A program made the position numbers and the translations under genes. The notes beneath the pieces are model-generated. The model did not search any database. It had not been told where the DNA came from and saw only the letters and a list, made by a program, of their open reading frames with translations. From assembly GCA_016719385.1 (NCBI GenBank), contig JADJZA010000001.1, positions 372,001 to 436,000 of the forward strand: 64,000 nt of DNA, read 5' to 3'. The stretch comes from Candidatus Microthrix subdominans. GTDB lineage: Bacteria; Actinomycetota; Acidimicrobiia; Acidimicrobiales; Microtrichaceae. Shown piece after piece: positions 27,862 through 37,551 of this stretch (its first letter is position 1; every line of letters begins with the position of its first letter).

Positions 27862-27885
27862 CGGCTGTGGCGGCAGTGGATCAGC

Positions 27886-30465
27886 TCACCCACCGCTGGG
27901 GGAGCGCTCTGCGATCAGCGGGCCGATCGATGGGCGTGCCCGCTCGACCAGCGCCCGGTGCACCGCCTGGAGTTCCAGGCTCTGTCGCACCAGTTGATCG
28001 CCCGAACCGAGGGGGTGGGCGGCCAGGAACCTCGGCGCCCCGGCCTTGGCCTCGGGATCGGCCACAGCGTCGTCGGTCAACCAGCGGATGCCCTCCAGCA
28101 TGCGGGGGAGCGAGTTGGTCGGGAACCGCTCGGTGATGTCATCCCACCGGTCGATGAGGTAGCGCCAGGCAACCGCCCCCAGCGTCGGGTGGCTCAAGGC
28201 CCGCATGAGCACGTAGGGGGCATTCTGGGTACGCACTTCGTTCGCGACCAGGTCCAGGGAGACCTCGAAGTCCTCCTGCGAGGGCGTATCGACCAGGGCA
28301 TACAGATACCGCACCTCCTCCTGGGGGTTCTCGGCCGCCCGCCAACGCTCGAGCAGGTCGGCGTGCTCGGCGGCGGTGGCGTCGGCGGCGACCACGCCGG
28401 TGGCTGAGGCGAGCAGGTCGGCGTCGACCGCGCCGGCCTTCTGCGCGAGCAGATCCCGTGCGGCTCGCCGGGTGCTGGGATCGGCCCCAGCCACCCCGGC
28501 GATGCCGAACAGCACGGCGTGCAGGTCCCGGCCGGCGGCATCGGCGCCGTCGACCCGTTCGGCGGCGAAGGCGAGGGCCGGGGTGGACAGTTGGCGGACC
28601 CAGCCCCGGTAGTCATCGAGATCGGCAGGATCGACCAGCCGGCGCAGGCCGCTGAGCACTTGACCGAGGCGCCGCCACACCGCCGGATGGTCGTCCCCCG
28701 ACAGAGCCTCGCTCACCTGGAGGACCCGTTCGAGCTCCACCCGGCCGGCCAGCAGGTCGGCCCAGGTGTCGTCGACCAGCAGGTAGCGCTCGATCGGCTC
28801 CAGCTGATCGACCGACCCCAGCAGGCCGGCGAACAGTTCGCCGCCGTGGTGGGTACGCCAAAAGCCGTTACCCGAGGCGTTGCCCATCACCCAGTCCACA
28901 TCGGCTGGGAGGGACAGCACCGTGGCGCCGTCGTTGCCGGGTGACGGCTCGACGAGCGCTTCGAGCACGGTCCTCGTGCCGTTGGCGCCGACCGCCACGC
29001 GGGCCGGGATCGGCCAGCTGCGATCTTCGACCTCGCCGGCCCCCAGCGGCACGGCCCGCTGCTGGGTCAAGGCCAGTTCTGCGCCGTTGCGCTCCACGTT
29101 CAACACCGGGTGACCACCGGCCAGGATCCAGGCGTCCATGATCCGCCCGACCGGGGCGTCGGACACCGACTCGAGTGCGTCCCACAGGTCGTGGGTGACC
29201 GTGTTGGCATAGGAGTGCGCGGTCAAATAGGAGCGGATGCCATCCCGGAAGGTGTCCTCGCCCAGGAACTGCTCCAGCATCCGCAGGACCGAGGCGCCTT
29301 TTTCGTAGGTGAGCACGTCGAACATTCCCTCGGCGTCGGCCGGGGTGTGCACCTCGAACTCGATCGGTCGGGTCGTGCTGAGCGCGTCGACCGTGAAAGC
29401 GGCGGAGCGCTCCAGCCCGAACTCGGCCCACACCTCCCACTCGGGACGGAAGTCATCGGTGCAGCGCATCTCCATGAAGGTGGCAAACGCCTCGTTGAGC
29501 CACAGGCCCTCCCACCAGGCCATCGTCACCAGGTCGCCAAACCACATGTGGGCGAGCTCGTGGTTGATCACCGTGGCCAGGCGGCGCTGCTCGGCGCGGG
29601 TGGCCCGCTCGGGGTCGACCAGCAACAGCACCTCGCGGAAGGTGACGCATCCCAGGTTCTCCATCGCCCCGAAGGCGAAGTCGGGGAGCGCCACCAGGTC
29701 CAGCTTGTCGCCGGGGTAGGCGATGCCGTAGTAGTTCTCGAAGTACACCAGCGCATGCTCGGCGGTCTCGAGCGCAAAGGTGGTGAGGTGCGCCTGGCCC
29801 GGCTGGTGCACGACGCGCACGGGGGTGTCACCGACCATCGTCGCCTCGGTGGCCTTGAGCGGGCCGACCACCCACGCCACCAGGTACGTGCTCATCTTCA
29901 TCGTGTCGGCGAACCGCACCAGCACTTGGCCGTCGTCCCGCTCCGAGCGTTCGACCTCGGCGCTGTTGGCGACGGCCAGGTGATCGGGGTCGACGAGCAG
30001 CGTCACGCCGAACGTCGCTTTCATGTCGGGCTCGTCGAAGCACGGGAACGCCCGGCGGGCGTGGGGGGCCTCGAACTGGGTGGCGGCCAGCGTCGCCGTG
30101 GTGCCATCGGCAGCGGTGTAGGTGGATCGGTAGAAGCCGACCAGCCCGTCGCTGATGTCGGCGTTCCAGGCGAGGTTGACCTCCAGCGCGCCCGGGTTGA
30201 GGGCTTCGGCGACGCGCAACGTCACCGTTTCGGTGTCCGCGTCGATGCTCACGTCGGCCGCTTGGGTGGTACCGCCCTGGCTGATGTCGGCGCTGGTGAT
30301 CGTCAGGTCGACGGCGTGGATCGTGATCGAGTCGGTCCCTTCGGTCGTTTCGGCGTCGATCGACACCGTCCCGTCGAAGGTGGCCGCGTCCAGGTCAGGT
30401 GAGATCTTCAGGCGATAATGCGATGGCGTGATCGCCCGGGAAAGACGGAATGCGGACTCGGACAT
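27886..30465 (-). CDS. pepN: Aminopeptidase N, M1 family
   Basis: An 859-residue zinc aminopeptidase removing neutral or basic N-terminal residues from peptides. The N-terminal beta domain (FEAPHARRAFPCFDEPD near residue 140) leads into the catalytic domain with the substrate-binding GAMEN near 267, the zinc motif HELAH near 301 and the third ligand in WLNEAFA about 19 residues later. A C-terminal ERAP1-like helical domain follows from about residue 510. The length is normal. The 5' flank ends in the poly-G tract, about 190 bp upstream, so its promoter region may be incomplete in this assembly. Confidence 0.94.
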   Translation of the reverse strand: MSESAFRLSRAITPSHYRLKISPDLDAATFDGTVSIDAETTEGTDSITIHAVDLTITSADISQGGTTQAADVSIDADTETVTLRVAEALNPGALEVNLAWNADISDGLVGFYRSTYTAADGTTATLAATQFEAPHARRAFPCFDEPDMKATFGVTLLVDPDHLAVANSAEVERSERDDGQVLVRFADTMKMSTYLVAWVVGPLKATEATMVGDTPVRVVHQPGQAHLTTFALETAEHALVYFENYYGIAYPGDKLDLVALPDFAFGAMENLGCVTFREVLLLVDPERATRAEQRRLATVINHELAHMWFGDLVTMAWWEGLWLNEAFATFMEMRCTDDFRPEWEVWAEFGLERSAAFTVDALSTTRPIEFEVHTPADAEGMFDVLTYEKGASVLRMLEQFLGEDTFRDGIRSYLTAHSYANTVTHDLWDALESVSDAPVGRIMDAWILAGGHPVLNVERNGAELALTQQRAVPLGAGEVEDRSWPIPARVAVGANGTRTVLEALVEPSPGNDGATVLSLPADVDWVMGNASGNGFWRTHHGGELFAGLLGSVDQLEPIERYLLVDDTWADLLAGRVELERVLQVSEALSGDDHPAVWRRLGQVLSGLRRLVDPADLDDYRGWVRQLSTPALAFAAERVDGADAAGRDLHAVLFGIAGVAGADPSTRRAARDLLAQKAGAVDADLLASATGVVAADATAAEHADLLERWRAAENPQEEVRYLYALVDTPSQEDFEVSLDLVANEVRTQNAPYVLMRALSHPTLGAVAWRYLIDRWDDITERFPTNSLPRMLEGIRWLTDDAVADPEAKAGAPRFLAAHPLGSGDQLVRQSLELQAVHRALVERARPSIGPLIAERSPSGG

Positions 30466-30655
30466 GGGGGCTCCTTGCGGGACAGAGGCGGGTGGTTGCG
30501 AGAGGGTGACGATCGATGACCGGGACGATTCGGCTCCGGCGGGCGGCGATTGCCGAGCGGTTCAACCTACGCGACACCGCTGCGCCGCTCACCCCGCCGC
30601 AGGTGAGTGTCCGCGCCCGGCGAGCCGGTTGATCATCCCGCGGGGCGGCGAGGGG

Positions 30656-30842
<187 letters not shown>

Positions 30843-30935
30843 GTCTAGGTCCACGGCCTCAGCGGAGCGCGGGCCCGCCGCTCGGGCGTCACCACCGGTG
30901 CGGCGACTGCGTCGATCAGCGCTCGAAGCAGTCCC

Positions 30936-32705
30936 TCAGGGCGAAGCCGGCTTCTTGCGGGCGGTCCGCACGGTGGCGCCGCGCTCGGTCACGCGGGTGT
31001 TGGATGGCTTCCGAGGTGCCGCCTTCTTTGAAGAGGCCGTCTTTCTTGCCGGTGCCTTCTTTGCGGCCGTTTTACGCATCGTCGCCTTCTTGGCGGGAGC
31101 CTTCTTGGTCGCTGATTTCCGGGTCGGTGTCTTGTTCCCCGTCGCCTTTTTGGCCGCAGCTTTCTTGGTTGCCTTGTTGACGGGTGCCTTCTTGGCCGTG
31201 GCTTTCCGGGACGCCGTTGTCGTGGCCGTCGCAGGCCCGTCGGTCGACGTCTTTTCTGGGGCCTTCTCGGCCGTCGCATCCTCGGCCGGTACCGCCGTCC
31301 CCGTCTTGGCGCGTGCAGCGGCCAGCAATTCGTCGTAGGCCGCTTCGACGGCGGCGGCCAGGTCCCACACGTCGGGGGTCAGCTCCCGGTCGACCATGAA
31401 CCCGACGTCGATGTTGTCCTCATAGGACAGCACGGTGACGTTGATGCCGGCACCCTCCATGATCGGCCCCATCGGGTAGGCGGCGATCAGCTTGGCCCCG
31501 GCGAAGTACAGCGGGAACGACGGGCCCGGCACGTTGGAGATCACCAGGTTGTGGATCGGACGATGCATGTTGGCCATGCCGATCTGGCTGTACAGACGGG
31601 AGGCCAGATGGAAGGTCCGGGGCGCGGCGTACTCGCCCCAGTCGGTCATCAGGCGGGCGCCCAACGCGTTGTGCTCCTCCTTGGCACCCCGGGTCGATTC
31701 GGCGATCAGACGCAAACGCTCCGAAGGATCCGGCTCCTGGGTGGCCAGGTGGGCGAACATGGCCGACACCCGGTTGTTGGCGCTGCCCTTCTCCTCCTCG
31801 GTGCGCACCGAGACCGGGATGCATGCGACCAGGGAGTCCTCGGGCAGGTCGCCTCGATCGTCCAGGTACTTGCGCAACGTGCCCGACATGATCGCCAGCA
31901 CCACGTCGTTGACCTTGACCCCGAACGCTTCCTTGATCTCCTTGACCCCCGCCAAGGGCACGCGCGCAAAGGCGACCAGCCGATGAGGTGAGATCGCCGA
32001 ATTGAAGGGGGTGGGCGGGGCGGTCAACGGAAGCGCACCGTGAGGCGCCGGGTCATCCGACAGGCGGCTGCTGACCACGTTGCTCAGGTTGCCAACCGTC
32101 CGGCCGAGCAGAGCCGGCATGTCCATCCACCGCTTCAGACGCGACGACATGGCGTAGCCGATCAGCTCCCACTCGTTGGGAATGTGCTCGGGCTCGTGAG
32201 GCTCGGGCGGGGTGACGTCTGCACCCTCGGCAACCATGTCGTAGAGCGTCGTCATGATCTCGGTGCCGCTGGCGCCGTCGACCGCCGAGTGGTGCACCTT
32301 GGTGACCACCCCGATCCGGTCGTGCTTGAGGCCCTCGATCACCCAGATCTCCCACAGCGGGCGTCGACGGTCGAGCGGGACCGATGCGATGCGGGCTGCG
32401 AGTTCGGCCAGCTCCCGACGGCCTCCGGGAGCTGGAGCGTCCACGCGATGAACGTGGAAGTCGATGTCGAAGTCGGGGTCCTCGATCCAGATCGGATGGT
32501 TGAGGTTGAACGGGACGTTCACCAACCGGCGTCGAAAAGGAGCGACCAGGTGCATGCGCTCGAGGACCAGCTGACGGATGGCCTCGAAGGAGTAGCCGCC
32601 GGGCATGGTCTCGGTATCGAGGATCGCCGTCATCGCCACGTGCATGTGGGCGTTGGGCGTTTCGAGGTACGTGAAGGCGGCGTCGATCCCCGACAGACGT
32701 TCCAT
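30936..32705 (-). CDS. WS/DGAT acyltransferase with lysine-rich histone-like tail
   Basis: A 589-residue wax ester synthase/diacylglycerol acyltransferase, which makes triacylglycerol or wax esters from acyl-CoA. The N-terminus MERLSGIDAAFTYLET and the catalytic HHSAVDG at residues 138-144 are canonical, as is the C-terminal NVPGP block. The enzyme normally ends near residue 465. Here a further 120 or so residues follow, the last 90 being Lys/Ala/Pro/Thr repeats (KKAPAKKA-type) like histone H1 or mycobacterial HupB tails. The tail may bind DNA or anionic surfaces. The gene is divergent from an esterase, a pair that could balance storage-lipid synthesis and hydrolysis. Confidence 0.9.
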   Translation of the reverse strand: MERLSGIDAAFTYLETPNAHMHVAMTAILDTETMPGGYSFEAIRQLVLERMHLVAPFRRRLVNVPFNLNHPIWIEDPDFDIDFHVHRVDAPAPGGRRELAELAARIASVPLDRRRPLWEIWVIEGLKHDRIGVVTKVHHSAVDGASGTEIMTTLYDMVAEGADVTPPEPHEPEHIPNEWELIGYAMSSRLKRWMDMPALLGRTVGNLSNVVSSRLSDDPAPHGALPLTAPPTPFNSAISPHRLVAFARVPLAGVKEIKEAFGVKVNDVVLAIMSGTLRKYLDDRGDLPEDSLVACIPVSVRTEEEKGSANNRVSAMFAHLATQEPDPSERLRLIAESTRGAKEEHNALGARLMTDWGEYAAPRTFHLASRLYSQIGMANMHRPIHNLVISNVPGPSFPLYFAGAKLIAAYPMGPIMEGAGINVTVLSYEDNIDVGFMVDRELTPDVWDLAAAVEAAYDELLAAARAKTGTAVPAEDATAEKAPEKTSTDGPATATTTASRKATAKKAPVNKATKKAAAKKATGNKTPTRKSATKKAPAKKATMRKTAAKKAPARKTASSKKAAPRKPSNTRVTERGATVRTARKKPASP

Positions 32706-32904
32706 GGTGTCCCCCTGGTGTCGTGACCTCGAAGCCGAGGCCCGCGAAGAGCTGTCATTGTCGCATGGGTCAGCATCCTTTCATGAGCGAGCGCAGTGTG
32801 CCGCCTTCGGTCTCTGGCCGTTTGGCGCCGCCGTCGACGGTTGTGCCCGGTGGTCGTCGCCGGTCGTCGAAGGGTGCGCTCGCCCGTCGTCGGCGCCGGA
32901 TGCT

Positions 32905-32910
32905 TAGGCT
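32905..32910 (+). promoter_or_regulatory. -10 box of the esterase gene
   Basis: TAGGCT is followed by 7 nt and the ATG at 32918, without a ribosome site. This leaderless layout decides the start over the upstream ATGs at 32723 and 32783. Confidence 0.55.
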
Positions 32911-32917
32911 GAGCGCG

Positions 32918-34195
32918 ATGAGTTACTTCACCCGATCGCTCGGCCGTGCGGTCTTGGGAGCCAATGCGTTGGCGCCCCGAGGCAACAGCCGGCTCCTGAC
33001 CGCACCCTCCTTCTTCGCCAGCTGGTTCACCACCGAACTCGGTGCCCCCCTGCTGCTCGCGGACGCCCTGGACACCGCCAACTTCGCTCGCAAGGGCGGG
33101 CTGGGTTCGGCCAAGGGGCGAGTGGCGGTGGGATTGCGTGCGGCTGCGGCCGGGGTGAGCCTGTTCCAGTGGCGCCAGGCGACCAAGGCCGGCCTGGCCT
33201 TCGAGCAGGGCTTCGGCGACTACGCCGACCTCGATGGCCTGGACGGGATGCCGGACTTCGTGCCCGCCGACCCGAAGGGCGACCTGCTGCCCTTCTTCTC
33301 GGGGTCGAAGAAGCGGCGCCGTCAGAAGGACGTCGTCTTCGCGGAGGTCGACGGGGTCAAGCTGCGCCTCGACGTGTACGAGCCGCAGGAGCCGCCGCCC
33401 GAGGGGGTGACCCGTCCGTGCGTGATCTATGTGCACGGCGGTGCCTGGGTGATCGGCGACAAGCGCGAGCAGGGCGTCCCGATGCTCAACCATCTGGCGG
33501 CCAACGGGTACGTCGGGTTCAACGTCAACTACCGGCTCAGCCCCAAGGTGAAGGCGCCCGATCACGTGATCGACGTCAAGCGGGCGATCGCGTGGGTGCG
33601 CGAGCACGCCGAGGACTACGGCGCCGACCCCGACTTCATCGCCATCTCCGGCGGGTCGGCCGGCGGGCATCTGGCCGCGCTGGCTGCGCTCACCAGCGAC
33701 GACATGTCGCTCCAGCCCGGTTTCGAGGAAGCCGACTGCTCGGTGCAGGCGGCGGTCCCCTTTTACGGGGTGTACGACCTGACCGAGAACTCCAAGGAGA
33801 TGCTCGAGGTGCTCGACCGCTTCATGTTTCCCGGCTCGCTGGCCGAGGACCCCGAGCTGCACCGTGCCTACTCGCCGATCGAGCGGGTGCACGCCGATGC
33901 TCCGCCGTTCCTCGTCATCCAGGGTTCGATCGACGTGCTGGTGCCGGCTGCGGGCGCCCGCACCTTCGCCCAGGAGCTGCGGGCCGCATCGGACGAGCCG
34001 GTGATCTACGTCGAGCTCGAAGGCGCCCAGCACGCGTTCGACATCTTCGTGTCACCCCGCACCCGCCGCACGCTGAACTGGGTGGAAAAGTTCCTCGACG
34101 CCGCCGTGCTGCGGTTCCGCGACGCCACGGGCGACACGGTGATGGCGGTCGGCGAGGGCGAGAGCACGGAGGAGGCCCTGGCCGACGCCGGCTAG
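32918..34195 (+). CDS. Alpha/beta hydrolase, HSL-type esterase/lipase
   Basis: About 425 residues. A hydrophobic, alanine-rich N-terminal region (residues 1-90) precedes an alpha/beta-hydrolase domain with the oxyanion motif VHGGAWVIG, the nucleophile in ISGGSAGGH, the aspartate in QGSIDVLVP and the histidine in GAQHAFDI. It resembles hormone-sensitive-lipase-type carboxylesterases. Its position, divergent from a WS/DGAT gene, suggests acylglycerol or wax ester hydrolysis, which is inference. A frame from 32723 exists, but its first 65 residues are low-complexity and arginine-rich. Confidence 0.85.
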   Translation: MSYFTRSLGRAVLGANALAPRGNSRLLTAPSFFASWFTTELGAPLLLADALDTANFARKGGLGSAKGRVAVGLRAAAAGVSLFQWRQATKAGLAFEQGFGDYADLDGLDGMPDFVPADPKGDLLPFFSGSKKRRRQKDVVFAEVDGVKLRLDVYEPQEPPPEGVTRPCVIYVHGGAWVIGDKREQGVPMLNHLAANGYVGFNVNYRLSPKVKAPDHVIDVKRAIAWVREHAEDYGADPDFIAISGGSAGGHLAALAALTSDDMSLQPGFEEADCSVQAAVPFYGVYDLTENSKEMLEVLDRFMFPGSLAEDPELHRAYSPIERVHADAPPFLVIQGSIDVLVPAAGARTFAQELRAASDEPVIYVELEGAQHAFDIFVSPRTRRTLNWVEKFLDAAVLRFRDATGDTVMAVGEGESTEEALADAG

Positions 34196-34208
34196 CGCCG
34201 CGCCGAGC

Positions 34209-35105
34209 TCAGGCGAGCGCCCGCTGCACGGCCGCAGCTGCGTCGAGGGGCCCGTCGAGCGGCACGAGGCGGGCGCCGGTCGATTGGCCGAGTGCCTCGG
34301 CGTCGGCGCTGTCATCGGCAGGGACCAGGATGGCCAGCTCGTCGAGCCGCCTTGCGGCCTCGGCTGGGGGCGGCCCGGCCGTCGATCGGCAATCCGACAA
34401 CAGAACGCACACCTTGCGGCGGGCGTTCGACCGGGCGAGCTGCACCGCTGCGGCGTCGAGTGCCAGCGACAGGTCGGTGACACCGTGCCCTCGCAGCACG
34501 AGCAGGTCGCCGACCACCTGCTCAGCCGAGCGATCCGAACCTTGGGAGCGGAGCACGAGGGCCTCCCTCGCCACCGCCAGCACCGACGCATCGGCCGGGC
34601 GGCTGAGCACGATCGCCGACGCGACGACGGCGGCGGTGGCCAGGCGGGGGCCCAGCATCGAACCGGACCGATCGACCACCAGGCACAGGGCGATGCCCGG
34701 GCGCTCCCAGGCCGCCACGGTCAGCTCGTCGGCCGACGGCGCCAGGCCCAGCGCCCGACCGGCGATGACGGCGTCCATCGAGGCGTCGAGGTCCAGCTCG
34801 CCGTCGGCCTGCGACGCCCGTCGCCGGGTCAGTCGGCCCACCCCGCGTCCCGGGCGGGGGGCCGGGCCCGATCGCGCCACCTCGGTTGTGATGCGCCCGG
34901 CCAGGCTTGCCGCCAGCGCTCGCAGTGATGGGTCGGTGGCGCCGACCAGGTCGGCGAGCAGGCCGAGGGCGGCGTCGGGGTCGTCGGCGAGCAGGTCGTC
35001 GAAGGCGTCCTCGTCGAGCACCCCGACCTCCGGGCTCACCTCGAGGAAGCCATGCCGACCGGACAGCTCGGCCCGGCCGGTTGTTCGGCGCGCGGCGTCG
35101 GCCAC
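34209..35105 (-). CDS. VWA-domain protein, partner of MoxR ATPase
   Basis: A 298-residue protein. The first 135 residues are helical with an Arg/Gly/Pro-rich linker (about 76-100). The C-terminal von Willebrand factor A domain begins near residue 138 and contains an intact metal-binding MIDAS motif DRSGSM (145-150), with later VTDLSLALDAA and LLSDCRSTAG. MoxR ATPases typically act with a VWA protein in remodelling or metal/cofactor insertion into a client enzyme. It follows the moxR-like gene by about 30 bp and the alcohol dehydrogenase gene beyond that, all on one strand. The GTG start is not firm. Confidence 0.82.
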   Translation of the reverse strand: MADAARRTTGRAELSGRHGFLEVSPEVGVLDEDAFDDLLADDPDAALGLLADLVGATDPSLRALAASLAGRITTEVARSGPAPRPGRGVGRLTRRRASQADGELDLDASMDAVIAGRALGLAPSADELTVAAWERPGIALCLVVDRSGSMLGPRLATAAVVASAIVLSRPADASVLAVAREALVLRSQGSDRSAEQVVGDLLVLRGHGVTDLSLALDAAAVQLARSNARRKVCVLLSDCRSTAGPPPAEAARRLDELAILVPADDSADAEALGQSTGARLVPLDGPLDAAAAVQRALA

Positions 35106-35134
35106 CGCCTCGGTGGCCTCGGCACCCTCGCGGA

Positions 35135-36205
35135 TCAGGCCTTCGCTGCCGCCCCCTCCGGGGCCGGGCGTTTTGGTGCATCGCCCTCATGCCCTTCGTC
35201 CGGTTCGCCGGGCGATCCGTCGGCGCTGTCGCCGGATGCGATCTCTCGATCCTCGGGGGACAGATGGGCCAAGTGGGTCGCCCACAGCTCTTCGAGTAGT
35301 TCCTCGGCGCTGCGGCCCGCACCCTCGACCAGGCGGATGCGCCCGGACAAGGCCGACAGCGTTGCGTCCAAGGTGATGTCGGCGGACGTGATCGGACGGC
35401 CGCGCAGCTTGGCGAGTTCGCCGGCCACGATCAACAGGTCGATCGAGCCTCGCACCGACGACCCGCTACGCAGCTCGGGATGGTTGCGGGTGGCGCGAAC
35501 CACCGCCACCGCGCCGTCGAGCAGTTTCCGCTCGGCGGCGATCAGCTGCTCGAGGTCGGAGGCCACGGCCGCCGCCTCCCGGGTGACGATCTGCGCTTCG
35601 GCGTCGGCGTCCTGGTAGCCGACGGCCACCCGCACGCAGCGGTCGTACACCGCGGACGAAATGCGGGCGGTGCCCACGGTGTCGTGCGGGTTCATCGCCG
35701 CCACCAGACGGAAGCCCGGGGAGGCGGGGATCATGCCCAGACGCGAGACGTGCAGCTCGCCCTCGCTCATGACGGTGATCAGCACGTTGAGGGTCTCTTC
35801 CGGAAGCCGGTTGATCTCCTCGATGTAGAGCAGCGATCCGGCCTGCAGCGCACGGGCCAGTGGCCCATCGAGAAAGACCTCGGGTGCGTAGCCCTCGTCG
35901 AGCACGCGGGAAGGATCGAATGTGCCGATCAGCCGGGCCGGGGTCAGCTCGGCGTTGCCCTCGGAGAACTCGAACCCCAGGCCCGCCTCGTCGGCGACGG
36001 CGCGCAGCAGGGTGGACTTGCCGGTGCCGGGCGGCCCCTCCAGCAACAGGTGCCGGGAGCCGGCCAGCGAGGCGACAACCACCTCGAGCTCGCGGCGCCG
36101 CCCCACCACTCGACCGTCGAGACGGTCGAGCAGTGCGGCGTCGAAGCGGCCCGAGGATGGGTCGGCGCCCCCCTCGATCGGGCGCAGCGGGGGGAACTCG
36201 GTCAT
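35135..36205 (-). CDS. MoxR-family AAA+ ATPase
   Basis: A 356-residue AAA+ ATPase with Walker A GPPGTGKS (57-64), Walker B LLYIEE (125-130), the sensor AAMNPHDTVG and a lid domain. A charged tail follows from about residue 318 (Asp/Glu/Pro-rich). MoxR proteins act as chaperones; the founding member supports activity of PQQ-dependent methanol dehydrogenase. Here the gene lies 6 bp downstream of an NDMA-type alcohol dehydrogenase and immediately upstream of a VWA gene, so all three are probably one operon and the dehydrogenase is the obvious candidate client. Confidence 0.88.
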   Translation of the reverse strand: MTEFPPLRPIEGGADPSSGRFDAALLDRLDGRVVGRRRELEVVVASLAGSRHLLLEGPPGTGKSTLLRAVADEAGLGFEFSEGNAELTPARLIGTFDPSRVLDEGYAPEVFLDGPLARALQAGSLLYIEEINRLPEETLNVLITVMSEGELHVSRLGMIPASPGFRLVAAMNPHDTVGTARISSAVYDRCVRVAVGYQDADAEAQIVTREAAAVASDLEQLIAAERKLLDGAVAVVRATRNHPELRSGSSVRGSIDLLIVAGELAKLRGRPITSADITLDATLSALSGRIRLVEGAGRSAEELLEELWATHLAHLSPEDREIASGDSADGSPGEPDEGHEGDAPKRPAPEGAAAKA

Positions 36206-36211
36206 CGGCGC

Positions 36212-37330
36212 CTAGTCGTCGAAGACGATGACGCCACGGATGTTCTTGCCGTTTCGCATGTCGTCGTAGCCCTGGTTGATCTCGTCCAGGGTGTAGGTGT
36301 TGGTGATCAGCTCGTCCAGCTTCAGCTTGCCCGCCTGGTACATGGCGAGCAGGTTGGGGATCTGGTTGCGGGGGTTGGCCGAACCGAAGACGGTGCCCTT
36401 GATCTCCTTGTTCATCATGGACAGCATGAACATGTTGAGCTTCGCATCCTCATCGATCATGGGGGCGACGGCGGTGACCACCACGGTGCCGCCCTTGCCG
36501 GTGAGGTTCATGGCGGGCTCCAACAGGTCGCCCTTCATCACGCCCACGGTGATGATCGTCTGGTCGGCCATCTGGCCCCAGGTCATCTCGCCGAGGGCGC
36601 CCATGGCCTCGTCGACCGAGGCGTAGGTGTGGGTGGCGCCAAACTCCATCGCCTGCTCGCGCTTGAACTCCTCCGGGTCGATCACGACGACGCGTTGGGC
36701 GCCGGCGATCGCTGCGCCCTGGACCGAGTTCATGCCGACGCCGCCGGCGCCGATGACCACGACGGTGTCACCCGCCTTGGTGCCGGCGCGATCGACGACC
36801 GATCCGTAGCCGGTGGCGACGCCGCAGCTGACCAGGGCCACCTGCGGGAAGGGAAGGTCCTCGGCCACCTTGACCACCCCGTCCTCGGACAACAACATGT
36901 GCTCGGCGAAGCTGCCGAGCTGCGTCATGCGGGCCGCCGGGACGTCACCGATGTGGTGCGCCACGCGGTCGTCGCCGGGCATGCCGAGGTTGAACAGCTT
37001 GGCGCCCTCGTCGCACAGGAAGCTCTGGCCCTTGATGCACGACGGGCACTTGCCGCATGACGGGATGAACGACATCGACACGTGGTCGCCGACGGCCACG
37101 CGGGTGACCTCGGGCCCAACCGCCTCGACGATGCCCGAGCCCTCGTGCCCGCCGATCAGGGGGAAGTGCGGTGCCGGCATGTCGCCGGTGACCACGTGCT
37201 CGTCGGAGTGGCACATGCCGGCGGCCTTGGTCTTCACCAACACCTCTCGGCCGCGCGGGTCATCCAGCGTGACCTCTTCGATCTTCCACTCCTCGCCAAC
37301 GCCCCACAGCACCGCAGCACGAGTCTTCAT
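36212..37330 (-). CDS. NDMA-type (mycofactocin-dependent) zinc alcohol dehydrogenase
   Basis: A 372-residue class III-like zinc alcohol dehydrogenase. Catalytic zinc ligands are Cys40, His62-Glu63 and Cys169; the structural zinc site is Cys92, 95, 98 and 106; the NAD motif is GAGGVG (194-199). Overall sequence (MKTRAAVLWG, CHSDEHVVTGD, DLP.. blocks) fits the N,N-dimethyl-4-nitrosoaniline-dependent subfamily, whose NAD stays bound and which needs mycofactocin to pass electrons on. The ATG at 37330 follows AAGGGGGACCT. It is divergent from mftA across 221 bp, which strongly supports this subfamily call. Confidence 0.87.
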   Translation of the reverse strand: MKTRAAVLWGVGEEWKIEEVTLDDPRGREVLVKTKAAGMCHSDEHVVTGDMPAPHFPLIGGHEGSGIVEAVGPEVTRVAVGDHVSMSFIPSCGKCPSCIKGQSFLCDEGAKLFNLGMPGDDRVAHHIGDVPAARMTQLGSFAEHMLLSEDGVVKVAEDLPFPQVALVSCGVATGYGSVVDRAGTKAGDTVVVIGAGGVGMNSVQGAAIAGAQRVVVIDPEEFKREQAMEFGATHTYASVDEAMGALGEMTWGQMADQTIITVGVMKGDLLEPAMNLTGKGGTVVVTAVAPMIDEDAKLNMFMLSMMNKEIKGTVFGSANPRNQIPNLLAMYQAGKLKLDELITNTYTLDEINQGYDDMRNGKNIRGVIVFDD

Positions 37331-37381
37331 AGGTCCCCCTTGGGATTCTTCTCTGAGGCCGCCCGCTCGGCGACCGCCAGC

Positions 37382-37429
37382 GACAGTTTTAGCCCACACG
37401 GCTGCGGCTCGTGACACGCGTGACAGTTT
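37382..37429. promoter_or_regulatory. Direct repeats in the divergent ADH-mftA promoter region
   Basis: GACAGTTT occurs at 37382-37389 and 37422-37429, and CGTGACA at 37410-37416 and 37419-37425; the second pair surrounds the palindrome CACGCGTG. They lie in the 221-bp space between the alcohol dehydrogenase and mftA starts, so they could be sites for a shared regulator. A further CGTGACA lies at 40192-40198, upstream of the first OYE gene. No regulator gene is adjacent. Confidence 0.4.
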
Positions 37430-37551
37430 CCACCCTCAGGTCTCGCTCGATGCCGACCGCTGTGGGGCTGCACCGATGGGCCGCCGATAGAGTGGCCCGA
37501 AGCAACCGACGCAGCGGGGCTGGTACCCGCCGACGATGACCGGGAGACACC

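Noticed and set aside
33169..35376. 735-residue arginine-rich frame on the plus strand
   Set aside because: It runs out of frame through the esterase gene and antisense to the VWA and MoxR genes; its composition is typical of shadow frames in GC-rich DNA.
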